The notes below the pieces were generated by a model, which worked only from the letters and a program-made list of their open reading frames with translations, ran no database searches and was not told the origin of the DNA. Both the position numbers and the translations under genes were made by a program. From Bacillota bacterium (GTDB taxonomy: Bacteria; Bacillota; Clostridia; Lachnospirales; Anaerotignaceae), in NCBI GenBank assembly GCA_022791155.1, contig JAAVYN010000019.1, positions 1 to 61,217 on the forward strand: 61,217 nucleotides of DNA. Reading direction: 5' to 3'. The stretch's first letter is position 1. Every line of letters starts with the position of its first letter. Shown here piece after piece: positions 53,929 to 61,217 of the stretch.

Positions 53929-54801
53929 TTAAATGCGGCGGTATCTCTCGCCTTTGAAAACTCCGGCCTTTTCAGCTTCGTCAATTTGTTTCAGCATGAG
54001 CGGCTTGTCTTTGTTGAAAGTTCCTCTGAGCGAAACATAGTTTGAGGCATGGTTGGAACGGAACACTGTTCCCTCGGAATCGGTGTTTTCAACAAAAAGC
54101 CGCATTTCATGAAGAACCTCTTTTGGTTCAAGAAGCTCAAAACGCCCGGCCTTGTGATCGTCAAACAAGGGCGTTCCCGGCTCAACCATAAGCGTCAAAA
54201 ACCCAACATATTCCGGCTTGATTGCTGAAATGACCTTTGCAGAGTTGATGGCATGTTCCTCAAGCCTTGCTTTTCCGCCCAAGCCTGATATGAGTGTGAT
54301 TGAAACAACCATTTTGGCTTTTTTCAGTTTTTGTCCGGCTTCGATTATATCTGATGAAGTTGCTCCTTTTTTAACTTCTTCCAAAACAACGTCGTCGCCG
54401 CTTTCGGCACCCATATAAATCATGTCAAGCCCGGCTTCTTTGAGTGTTTTGAGTTCTTCGTCAGTTTTCATGATGACATCGGCCGGGGCGCCATATGCCG
54501 AAATTCTTTTAACTTCTGGAAATATCTCTTTAATTTTTGACAATATATAAAGCAGATCTTTTGTTTTGACAATCAGCGCATCGCCGTCGGCCAAAAACAC
54601 TCTTTCAATTTGTATGTCTCTGTAATATATTCTTGCCATGTTCAAATCTTCAACAACCTCGTCAAGGGATCTGATTCTGAATTTTTTGTCTTTGAACATG
54701 GCGCAAAATGTGCATTTGTTTCTTGCACAGCCTATAGTAAGCTGTATAATCAGGCTCCCCGCCTCACTGGGCGGTCTATAAACAACTCCTTCATATCTCA
54801 T
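53929..54801 (-). CDS. Radical SAM protein with a CX4CX2C cluster motif
   Basis: A 290-residue radical SAM enzyme. The [4Fe-4S] motif is CARNKCTFC near residue 25: Cys-x4-Cys-x2-Cys, one residue longer than the canonical CX3CX2C. This variant is known in a group of uncharacterised radical SAM proteins of anaerobes. SAM-fold features follow: FLADGDALIVK near 68, YMGAESGDD near 128 and SITLISGLGG near 168. The ATG at 54801 follows TTGGGAGAGATATTGCT. The downstream neighbour is a membrane protein. The substrate is unknown. Confidence 0.85.
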   Translation of the reverse strand: MRYEGVVYRPPSEAGSLIIQLTIGCARNKCTFCAMFKDKKFRIRSLDEVVEDLNMARIYYRDIQIERVFLADGDALIVKTKDLLYILSKIKEIFPEVKRISAYGAPADVIMKTDEELKTLKEAGLDMIYMGAESGDDVVLEEVKKGATSSDIIEAGQKLKKAKMVVSITLISGLGGKARLEEHAINSAKVISAIKPEYVGFLTLMVEPGTPLFDDHKAGRFELLEPKEVLHEMRLFVENTDSEGTVFRSNHASNYVSLRGTFNKDKPLMLKQIDEAEKAGVFKGERYRRI

Positions 54802-55197
54802 AGCAATATCTCTCCCAATCAAAAAATATTTTGCGAATTTATTTTGCAAACTCAATGTCATCAGACAGTTTTTGGCGGAATTATGTTTTGGGCACAATCA
54901 CATATTTTTGTGCTGTGCTGCCAAACAAATGACAATTGCCAAAGCATGTGATGGAATAATTGACATTTGATTTATATTATTATAATTTTTTTGCAGACTT
55001 TTATCAACAAAAATGTGCCGCATGTGTCCACAAATTTGTTTTATAAATTCATTCATATCAGACAATTTTTGACACAATGCTGTTTTTGGCACAGCATGAA
55101 TGCGTGTTTTCATGTGAATGTTAAATGGCATACATTCAGTTGACAAAGGCATATGCGCGCGCTCGTGCCAAATCAAGGCAACTATATGTGAAACTAA
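54802..55197. other. Intergenic region, nothing recognised
   Basis: About 400 bp between the radical SAM gene and the feoB terminator-like hairpin. AT-rich; no gene with a ribosome site. Confidence 0.4.
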
Positions 55198-55226
55198 TTA
55201 TGGCGGCAAACAGACTGCCGCCATAA
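55198..55226. terminator. Perfect inverted repeat downstream of feoB
   Basis: TTATGGCGGCA-AACAGAC-TGCCGCCATAA, 11 perfect pairs. It lies about 150 bp past the feoB stop and lacks a T-run on either strand, so intrinsic termination is uncertain; a 3'-stabilising or binding site is possible. Confidence 0.5.
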
Positions 55227-55373
55227 CAGGTGCTATCAAGAGGTTATTATTAATAATACCATAAAATTCATAAACTTTGAATAGCAATTGTTTACTATAT
55301 TCTTAAAATTTGATTTTTGGCAATCATAAGAACGTTCAAAATGAAGCTTTTTCACACAAAAAGTGTTGAAACT

Positions 55374-57215
55374 TCAAAAAATCCATATTGAGGCAAATTT
55401 GTATATAAAATTTATTGCCGTGCATATTAAAATTCCCACAAGTGTTGGAAAGACAAATGACAACGCCGCCCATTTGAGACTTCCTGTTTCTTTTTTGATT
55501 GTGAGCAGTGTTGTGGCACATGGAAAATGGTTGAGCGAAAAAACCACAACGCAAAGGGCGGTGACAAATGTCCAGCCGTTTTGTGCAAAAAGGCTGTGAA
55601 TTTCGGCGTTTGTGGAAAGCTCCATGAGGCTTCCACTTTGGGAATAATACATGATTAATATTGGAATGACTATCTCGTTGGCCGGAAGCCCCAATATGAA
55701 TGCCGCCAATATTATCCCGTTGAGCCCCATGACAGTTCCCAAAGGGTCAAGAAATTCCGAAAAATATGTCAAAAGGCTGATTTCACCAATGGTCACATTT
55801 TGCATTATCCATATGAGGGCTCCGCATGGAACGGCAACGCATATTGCCCTTCCCAAAACAAAGAGTGTGCGGTCAAGAAGGCTTCTCACAATGATTTTTA
55901 ATATCTGCGGCCGGCGATATGGCGGAAGTTCAAGCGCAAATGAAGATGGAATTCCTTTAAGGGCTGTTGACGACAATATTTTTGAGGCAACAAGCGTTAT
56001 CAAAACTGAAACAACAATCATGAGCAGCACAAACATGCCCGCGGCAAATCCGTCGCCGCCTGTCAGAAAAACAGAGGCAATCAATATGATTGTTGGAAAC
56101 CTTCCGTTGCACGGAACAAAGTTGTTTGTGATTGTGGCAATCAGCCGTTCACGGGGTGTGTCTATTATGCGGCATGCTGTCACACCGGCGGCGTTGCACC
56201 CAAAGCCCATCATCATTGTGAGCGATTGTTTTCCGTGGGCGCCGGCTTTTTTGAACAGCCCGTCAAGGTTGAACGCGATTCTCGGAAGAAAACCAATGTC
56301 TTCAAGAAACGTGAACAGCGGAAAAAACACAGCCATTGGCGGAAGCATGACCGAAATGACCCATCCCGAAGTTTTGAACATGCCGTCAATCAAAATTCCG
56401 CTGAGCCAGCCAGGCGCCCATTCCATGTTGGCTTTCAACGCTTTTTCTGCTTCAGAAAACAGCTTCATCAGCAGGCTTGAGGGATAGTTGGCGCCAAAAA
56501 TTGTGATCCAAAATATAATCCCAAGGACAAGAATTATTATAGGGATTCCAAATTTTTTTGAAAGTATAATTTTGTCCGCCGCTGTTTGAAGGTCATCTTT
56601 TTTATCTTTTATTATGGCTTTTTCTGCCGCGCATGATGCTATTGAAATTGTTTTGAGACACGCCTCGTCAAATTTCAGGCCGCCAAGCTCAACATCAATT
56701 GGGCTGTTTTCAATCTGTCCTGAAACAATTTCAAAAGCCTTTTCTTTTATGTCATAAATCCCAACGCCGCTTCTTGCACTGGCGGCCACAACTGGAATCC
56801 CCAGATATTTCGAAAGTTTTTCAATGTCAATTTCCATTTTCTTCTTTTTTGCTTCGTCCATGAGATTGAGACAAAGCACAACGTTTTTTGTTAAACCTAT
56901 TATTTGAATGCAAAGATTCAAGTTTCTTTCAAGGCATGTGGCATCGGCCACAACAAGAACCATGTCAGGCTTCTTGTCGCATATGAAGTTTTTTGCGCAT
57001 CTTTCTTCCGCTGTGTCGCTTAATATGGAATATATCCCTGGCAAATCCACCAATTTGAATTGCACATTTTTGTGCTTGAAAAATCCCTCCGCATTTTCAA
57101 CTGTTTTTCCGGCCCAGTTCCCTGTGTGCTGGTTGAGCCCTGTTAAGGCGTTGAATATTGTGCTTTTCCCTGTGTTTGGGTTCCCGGCAAGCGCAATCAC
57201 ATATTGTTTTTTCAC
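55374..57215 (-). CDS. feoB: Ferrous iron transport protein B
   Basis: Ferrous iron importer of the inner membrane. The N-terminal G domain has G1 GNPNTGKST (residue 11), G3 VDLPGIYS (residue 57) and G4 NLMD (residue 118). The polytopic region carries two Gate-type segments, with the pore Cys in GFGCNAAGVTACRI near 350 and VPCNGRFPTI near 385. At 613 residues it is at the short end of the family, with a reduced linker between the G domain and the first membrane helix. Its ATG overlaps the feoA stop by four bases. It is suited to anaerobic conditions where Fe2+ predominates. Confidence 0.94.
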   Translation of the reverse strand: MKKQYVIALAGNPNTGKSTIFNALTGLNQHTGNWAGKTVENAEGFFKHKNVQFKLVDLPGIYSILSDTAEERCAKNFICDKKPDMVLVVADATCLERNLNLCIQIIGLTKNVVLCLNLMDEAKKKKMEIDIEKLSKYLGIPVVAASARSGVGIYDIKEKAFEIVSGQIENSPIDVELGGLKFDEACLKTISIASCAAEKAIIKDKKDDLQTAADKIILSKKFGIPIIILVLGIIFWITIFGANYPSSLLMKLFSEAEKALKANMEWAPGWLSGILIDGMFKTSGWVISVMLPPMAVFFPLFTFLEDIGFLPRIAFNLDGLFKKAGAHGKQSLTMMMGFGCNAAGVTACRIIDTPRERLIATITNNFVPCNGRFPTIILIASVFLTGGDGFAAGMFVLLMIVVSVLITLVASKILSSTALKGIPSSFALELPPYRRPQILKIIVRSLLDRTLFVLGRAICVAVPCGALIWIMQNVTIGEISLLTYFSEFLDPLGTVMGLNGIILAAFILGLPANEIVIPILIMYYSQSGSLMELSTNAEIHSLFAQNGWTFVTALCVVVFSLNHFPCATTLLTIKKETGSLKWAALSFVFPTLVGILICTAINFIYKFASIWIF

Positions 57216-57466
57216 GTTTCATCACCTCTAAAAAGCTCGCTGACAAATATCTTTTCACATTCCTCCTGTCTTATGGCAATGAGTGTTCCCTTGACGAGAA
57301 ACGCCGTTGTGCCGCCGCAAATCCCTTTATAAAGCGGTGTGACACAACTGTCTGGCGAAAAGCCAAGGTCAAAAAGCCTTATCCTTTCACCAACATCGCC
57401 AAAAACATATTTGACAATATATTTTTTATGCATTTCCGCCTTTGAAAGACGTTTCGTGTTGTGCAT
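57212..57466 (-). CDS. feoA: Ferrous iron transport protein A
   Basis: An 84-residue SH3-like partner of FeoB. The core GDVGERIRLFDLGFSPDSCVTPLY covers about residues 23-46 and fits the FeoA fold, with a basic N-terminal extension. The ATG at 57466 follows AAAGAGGCATTGCC; the longer frame upstream lacks a site. It is coupled to feoB by a four-base overlap. A second FeoA or FeoC is not present. Confidence 0.85.
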   Translation of the reverse strand: MHNTKRLSKAEMHKKYIVKYVFGDVGERIRLFDLGFSPDSCVTPLYKGICGGTTAFLVKGTLIAIRQEECEKIFVSELFRGDET

Positions 57467-57662
57467 GGCAATGCCTCTTTCAATATAGGTGTCATTAGCA
57501 TTATATAAATTTTGATTTTCTTCTGTTACATTTTGCAAAAAAATTTTTATGTGATAGAATATAAAAAGCGATATAAACATGCCGCTTAAACGTTTCTGTC
57601 TTCTGTTGGCCAAAGTTTTGTTTTGGCAAACTTTGAAAAAGCTTTTTTGAAGGGAATTTTTT

Positions 57663-58160
57663 ATGAATGGAAAACATTATATGATTTTTGTTGTCAAATT
57701 TGTTTCGGAGCATAAAAACATAAAAAAAGCCACAATTTTTCTTGACAAATTTGCCCCCGCTGTTGTCACATGGTGTTTCTATGCCATATTGGCCTGTTTG
57801 GCGCTGAACATTGACATAAGAGCTGTATATTTTTTGGCGATACCATGGTTCAGCTTTTTTTGTGTTTCAGTAGTCAGAAACAAGTTGAATTTCAAGCGCC
57901 CTTTTGAAGAATTGGGCTTTGAGCCTCTTTTGCCACATTCTCCTGGAAGGGCGTTCCCCAGCCGCCATGCTGCAAGCTCAGCTGTAATAACAATGGCTGT
58001 TTTCTATATATTTCCCGCCGCCGGAATTTTTCTTGCGTTTGTCAGTGTTGTTGTGTGCCTCACAAGGGTTTTGACGGGCGTGCACTATGTCAGAGATGTC
58101 GTTGTTGGAGCAGCTGTGGGGGCGCTGATGGGATATTTTGGCTTTTTCATTATATTATAA
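57663..58160 (+). CDS. PAP2-family membrane phosphatase
   Basis: A 165-residue phosphatidic-acid-phosphatase-2 type enzyme with about five membrane segments. The three catalytic blocks are present: KLNFKRPFEE near residue 77, PSRHAASSAV near 98 (Ser-Arg-His) and RVLTGVHYVRDVVVG near 138. The active site faces the outside. Small members act on undecaprenyl pyrophosphate or phospholipid phosphates. The start follows GAAGGGAATTTTTT. It is divergent from feoA. Confidence 0.9.
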   Translation: MNGKHYMIFVVKFVSEHKNIKKATIFLDKFAPAVVTWCFYAILACLALNIDIRAVYFLAIPWFSFFCVSVVRNKLNFKRPFEELGFEPLLPHSPGRAFPSRHAASSAVITMAVFYIFPAAGIFLAFVSVVVCLTRVLTGVHYVRDVVVGAAVGALMGYFGFFIIL

Positions 58161-58403
58161 ATTGTCAAAAACTTATGTATACGCGTTCTGTTTGGCATGT
58201 GACTGTTTTTTTGCCAAAAACTGGTGCCAGCGTATTTTTCAAATGATTCAGGCAAAGAAAGAGCCTCCACGAAAGTGCAAATTGTCTTTGGCTCAGTTTG
58301 AGACGCTGCTTTTATTTTTGTTCAAACAATTGCATATTTTAATCATATATAATACAATTGATGTAAAGCTTAACTCACATTATTCAAAAGGAGATAATTT
58401 AGC
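58161..58403. other. Short intergenic region
   Basis: About 240 bp between the PAP2 and 2-hydroxyacid dehydrogenase genes. TATAAT occurs at about 58350, without a good -35 box. The ribosome site AAAAGGAGAT precedes the next gene. Confidence 0.4.
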
Positions 58404-59372
58404 ATGAAAAAGATACTTCTGACTCAATGGGTTCCTGATGTGTGCAAAGAAATGTTCAAAAACGAACTTGAGTTTGTGTGTCCTTCAAAAGAAAAACTCA
58501 GTTTCACAAGAGAAGAAATTTTGAATGAAGTTGCTGACGCTGACGGCATATTCCTCATATTTTCAAAAGCAGACAAACAAGTCATTGACGCTGGAAAAAA
58601 GCTCAAAGTGATTGCCAACCTTGGAGTGGGCTTTGACTGCATTGATGTTGAATATGCAACGGCAAAGAACATTGCCGTGATAAACACTCCAAACACAGTC
58701 ACTGAAGCCACAGCCGAGCTCACAATAGCGCTCATGATGAGTGTCATGAGAAACATCACACAATATGACAAAGGCGTTAAAAACGGTGAATGGACAACAT
58801 TTGCTTTCGCTGACGTGGGAAGTGAGATATTTGGCCACACAATTGGGGTTGTTGGCTTTGGGCGCATTGGCAAATGCGTTGGCAAAAAAGCCGCGGCCAT
58901 TGGCATGAACGTGGCATATTATGATCCTTTTCGCTTGAGCGCTGAGGAGGAAGAACGCCTTGGTGTGACATATATGTCAATGGAGGATATTTTCTCCAAA
59001 TGTGACTGTGTGTCACTTCACATGCCATATACGCCTGAAAATCACCACATTGTGAATGAAAAAACATTGGCAGCAATGAAAAAGGGTTCATATCTGATAA
59101 ACGTTGCAAGGGGCCCAATTGTCAAAGAATCGGCCCTTGTTGAAGCGCTCAAAAATGGCACGCTCAAAGGCGCCGCCCTTGATGTTTTTGAATTTGAGCC
59201 AAATATAAGCAAAGAGCTTAAGGAATGCCCCAATGCCGTTTTGACGCCGCACGTTGGAACGCAAACACTTCAGGTGCGCATAAACATGTTTGAGGAGGCA
59301 ATGAAGGGAATCATAGCTTTCTTTGAAGGTGAAAAGCCACACAACATTGTCAACAAAGAGATATTGAATTGA
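58404..59372 (+). CDS. D-isomer-specific 2-hydroxyacid dehydrogenase
   Basis: A 322-residue NAD-dependent dehydrogenase of the D-3-phosphoglycerate/D-2-hydroxyacid family. The Rossmann motif GVVGFGRIGKCVG is near residue 150. The catalytic triad is seen as Arg in NVARGPIV near 234, Glu in DVFEFEP near 261 and His in LTPHVGTQ near 283. There is no ACT domain, so it is not a long-type SerA. Substrates could be glyoxylate, hydroxypyruvate or branched 2-oxo acids. The start follows AAAAGGAGATAATTTAGC. It is monocistronic with its own terminator. Confidence 0.9.
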   Translation: MKKILLTQWVPDVCKEMFKNELEFVCPSKEKLSFTREEILNEVADADGIFLIFSKADKQVIDAGKKLKVIANLGVGFDCIDVEYATAKNIAVINTPNTVTEATAELTIALMMSVMRNITQYDKGVKNGEWTTFAFADVGSEIFGHTIGVVGFGRIGKCVGKKAAAIGMNVAYYDPFRLSAEEEERLGVTYMSMEDIFSKCDCVSLHMPYTPENHHIVNEKTLAAMKKGSYLINVARGPIVKESALVEALKNGTLKGAALDVFEFEPNISKELKECPNAVLTPHVGTQTLQVRINMFEEAMKGIIAFFEGEKPHNIVNKEILN

Positions 59373-59415
59373 CGGCCGTGCACGCAATTTTTTGCCATAT
59401 GTGTTTGCAAAAAAC

Positions 59416-59453
59416 AAAACGGCATTTCGGAAAACACCGAACTGCCGTTTTTG
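59416..59453. terminator. Bidirectional terminator after the 2-hydroxyacid dehydrogenase
   Basis: AAAACGGCA-TTTCGG...CCGAAC-TGCCGTTTT with T-runs on both strands. It also ends the small membrane-protein gene converging from the right. Confidence 0.85.
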
Positions 59454-59457
59454 AATT

Positions 59458-59742
59458 TCAAAACAAATCCTTGTGTTGGTTTTTTGGCCCAAAAACCCTT
59501 TCTTCTGTGCTTTTTTCGTCGTTTTTGTTTCCATACAGACTTTGCTTGGAAGACAGTTTGCTTTTTTGGGGACTTTTGTCAGGCCATCTATATTTGTATG
59601 TACTGCCTTTTCGCAGTGAGTCACCGTTGCGGCTTCTGACGTGGTCTGAAAAGCTTGTTCTTCTTGCTTTTTTTCTCAAAACAATCAAAACAAGAACTAT
59701 GGCCGCAATTTGCAAAAAATCTATAGAGTCAAAAATTTTCAC
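59458..59742 (-). CDS. Small single-pass membrane protein, 94 residues
   Basis: The start is GTG, supported by AAAAGGAGATGAAGC upstream. One N-terminal membrane segment (about residues 10-24, LQIAAIVLVLIVL) is followed by a basic tail of about 70 residues rich in Arg, Lys and Ser. It therefore likely sits with its tail in the cytoplasm. The stop is 5 bp from a bidirectional terminator, as expected for a real transcript end. I recognise no family. An antisense frame on the plus strand lacks a ribosome site. Confidence 0.6.
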   Translation of the reverse strand: MKIFDSIDFLQIAAIVLVLIVLRKKARRTSFSDHVRSRNGDSLRKGSTYKYRWPDKSPQKSKLSSKQSLYGNKNDEKSTEERVFGPKNQHKDLF

Positions 59743-60087
59743 ACAGCTTCATCTCCTTTTTTGTGTCTTTTTTCAACTGACAATGATATATATATGATTT
59801 GTGGCAGGCATTTTTGTTCTCTTTGACACTGCAATTTCTCAAAATTTGCAGCATGAAACATGGTTTGGACATGGGCACAAAATTTTTTGAATTGCAAATT
59901 TGTGAATGTCATTGGCGGCCAAATGACAGCGGAAATTTGCGCCGATTCAGCTGGTTTTGATGCTGTTTTGAACAGAAATGACTGTTCAAGCCAAAATTGC
60001 TTCTTTTGGCTCAAAATGTTGTGATTCAAGCAAGTCTGTCATTGGTTTTCATTTCAGGCTCAGGCTTTCAACATCATTTTAACAGGA
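59743..60087. other. Intergenic region, nothing recognised
   Basis: About 345 bp. No supported frame; AT-rich with scattered TTTTG runs like many gaps of this genome. Confidence 0.4.
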
Positions 60088-60116
60088 TTGTAATTGTTAT
60101 ATACATATGATAATAT
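60088..60116 (+). promoter_or_regulatory. Probable promoter of the DUF896 gene
   Basis: TTGTAA (60088-60093), 17 bp, TAATAT (60111-60116), about 88 bp before the start codon. Confidence 0.5.
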
Positions 60117-60203
60117 TGTGTATGTATATTTCAAACATTCTGAATTATAAAAACCATGTCATCAATTTTGGCAGTTGTGCATTAAAATTATGGAGGCAAA
60201 AAT

Positions 60204-60419
60204 ATGAACGAAAATGAAGAACACTCATTGATCAGCCGCATAAATGAGCTTGCAAAAAAAGCTAGGGCCGGAGAACTCACACATGAGGAACAGGCCGAAA
60301 GAGACATTCTCAGAAAAAAGTATATTGAAAGCTTCAAAAACAATCTCCGCTCACAGCTTGACAGCATTGTTGTTGTTGAAAACGATGGCTCCAAAACACA
60401 CTTGAAAAAGAAAAAATGA
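60204..60419 (+). CDS. DUF896 / YnzC-like small protein
   Basis: A 71-residue, highly charged helical protein of the DUF896 (UPF0291) family. It begins with a helix carrying ISRINELAKKAR (residues 10-21), then LTHEEQAERDILRKKYIESF. It ends in a poly-Lys tail. Members are small cytoplasmic proteins of Firmicutes; some are linked to the SOS-region or to growth phase, but the role is not known. The start follows ATGGAGGCAAAAAT. A perfect hairpin follows. Confidence 0.92.
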   Translation: MNENEEHSLISRINELAKKARAGELTHEEQAERDILRKKYIESFKNNLRSQLDSIVVVENDGSKTHLKKKK

Positions 60420-60431
60420 AGCTTGCACAAA

Positions 60432-60458
60432 GGCTTTCCGCAACATTTGCGGAAAGCC
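60432..60458. terminator. Hairpin after the DUF896 gene
   Basis: GGCTTTCCGCAA-CAT-TTGCGGAAAGCC, 12 perfect pairs. It has no T-run on the plus strand (GGATTTG follows). It lies between converging small genes. Confidence 0.7.
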
Positions 60459-60487
60459 GGATTTGCGCGTTGGCGCTAAATTTGGTG

Positions 60488-60655
60488 TCACCAAATGTCG
60501 CTTGATATGTCATCAATCACGTTTTCCGCTTTGTTGAGAACTTTTTTGCCTTTTTTGACAATTTTGTTTTTTGCTGACTTGTTCATCATCATATATTCCG
60601 CACCGGCAAGTGCCATGATTCCGCCCAAAACCACACCTGTTGTGAATTTTCTCAT
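60488..60655 (-). CDS. Small YtxH-like protein, 55 residues
   Basis: A short gene on the minus strand with GAAAGGTGGAAATTAT before its ATG. The product begins MRKFTTGVVLGGIMALAGA, a Gly-rich N-terminal membrane helix, and continues with a Lys-rich amphipathic helix (KIVKKGKKVLNKAENV). This is the layout of YtxH-type small membrane-associated proteins. The stop is 30 bp from the hairpin it shares with the DUF896 gene. Function unknown. Confidence 0.7.
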   Translation of the reverse strand: MRKFTTGVVLGGIMALAGAEYMMMNKSAKNKIVKKGKKVLNKAENVIDDISSDIW

Positions 60656-60976
60656 ATAATTTCCACCTTTCTTTGATATTTATAAAGCCTTATTATTATT
60701 AGACAAAATGTGTTTTATTAAACTGTCAAATATTCCTTGAACAGGCTTTTGTGTGAAATGTGGAAACTTTGCCATGAATTTCAATTTTTGAGCCGAGCTG
60801 CAAATTTTTTGAAATTTTGTTTATAAAATTAGAAGCGTATTCATATATACATAGTATAGGTTTTGAAATTTATGCCAAATATTCTTTTTAATTTTTTAAA
60901 ATTCCCCATAAAATTGAATGTCAACAAAGGCTGCAACTTGAACTCCCGACAAAAAGCGTGGCCAAAGAGGGAGGGT

Positions 60977-61180
60977 GTGGGAGGGCCGTTCGGCCTTCGC
61001 AACTATGAGATGTGCGAACCGCGTGAGAGTCGCGGCGCGGAACGAAGAGGAGCGTTTCCCGAAGGGAAATTCGAGAACTTGCTGTGCGAACCGGCTGAAA
61101 GTGCCGGCGGCCAAGGGCCGTTTTGCGTAAGCAAAATTCGAGAACTTGCTGTGCCCCTCCCACGGTCTTAAATGCCATTT
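60977..61180. repeat. Three-hairpin repeat array (copy D) inside a 9-bp inverted repeat
   Basis: Two units start at 61012 and 61084. Unit D1 has CCGCG/CGCGG, a long variant middle and TTTCCC-GAA-GGGAAA. Unit D2 has CCGGC/GCCGG, CGGCC-AAG-GGCCG and TTTTGC-GTAA-GCAAAA. The array is bounded by GTGGGAGGG (60977-60985) and its complement CCCTCCCAC (61155-61163). The right flank to 61180 is shared with the window start (72-97). A GGCCG-TTC-GGCC hairpin precedes the first unit. Confidence 0.88.
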
Positions 61181-61217
61181 GGAAAGCTAAAATTGACCAG
61201 ATAATAACTACAAATAA

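Noticed and set aside
59369-59797. 142-codon plus-strand frame after the 2-hydroxyacid dehydrogenase
   Set aside because: It spans the terminator and lies opposite the better-supported small membrane-protein gene.

Overview
The window looks like chromosome of a low-GC, endospore-forming Clostridia species. My guess is Lachnospirales or a relative, but that rests only on family content. Supporting signs are strong AGGAGG ribosome sites, three kinds of sporulation gene (cotJABC, a CotS-family protein, spoVG), a GlgC/GlgD pair, the anaerobic folate set fhs-folD-fchA, a small clostridial-type lipoprotein, and a tRNA gene without an encoded CCA. There is no rRNA, CRISPR array or classical IS element.

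Layout. 1-100: end of a GC-rich structured repeat. 1.8-7.2 kb: one-carbon and pantothenate genes (panB, fhs, folD, a folT-like ECF S component behind a structured leader, fchA). 7.4-15.2 kb: a second repeat array, tsaD in an operon with an ECF sigma factor, its anti-sigma factor and a membrane protein, then rnz, a CotS-family gene, cca and tRNA-Lys. 15.5-32.9 kb: hydroxyacyl-CoA dehydrogenase, spoVG, glgC-glgD, murC with a DnaA-box cluster on its stop codon, two tandem AEC transporters and an aconitase-family hydratase, phosphofructokinase, an acetyltransferase, murA, a lipoprotein and a secreted transglutaminase-like protein. 33.0-40.6 kb: the cotJABC spore-coat operon, with cotJC split by a 6.3-kb element. 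40.9-51.0 kb: Ldh2-type dehydrogenase, DUF1576 membrane protein, a polyamine ABC operon with its XRE-cupin regulator, a HAD phosphatase and a cyclase-family hydrolase. 51.0-61.2 kb: a third repeat array, DUF1858 protein, signal peptidase I, radical SAM protein, feoAB, PAP2 phosphatase, 2-hydroxyacid dehydrogenase, DUF896 and small proteins, and a fourth repeat array at the right edge.

Main discovery candidate. cotJC (manganese-catalase-type coat protein) is cut inside its Glu-Glu-x-x-His metal motif by a 6,319-bp insertion. The insertion is bounded by perfect 14-bp direct repeats (GGCACAGAAGAATT on the coding strand). It carries a large serine recombinase whose stop lies 30 bp from one repeat, a 48-codon small ORF, a Na+/amino-acid symporter, a methionine gamma-lyase-like enzyme and a LysR regulator. 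Recombination between the repeats would rejoin cotJC in frame as a normal-looking 200-residue protein. The operon has a mother-cell (sigma-K/sigma-E-like) promoter. This has the layout of a skin-type sporulation-excised element, but in a coat gene and with amino-acid-metabolism cargo instead of phage genes.

Other leads are a dispersed three-hairpin repeat family with compensatory stem changes, an unrecognised folded leader before the folate transporter, paired operators around the polyamine promoter, a PotA with a duplicated beta-rich insert, and the DnaA-box cluster.
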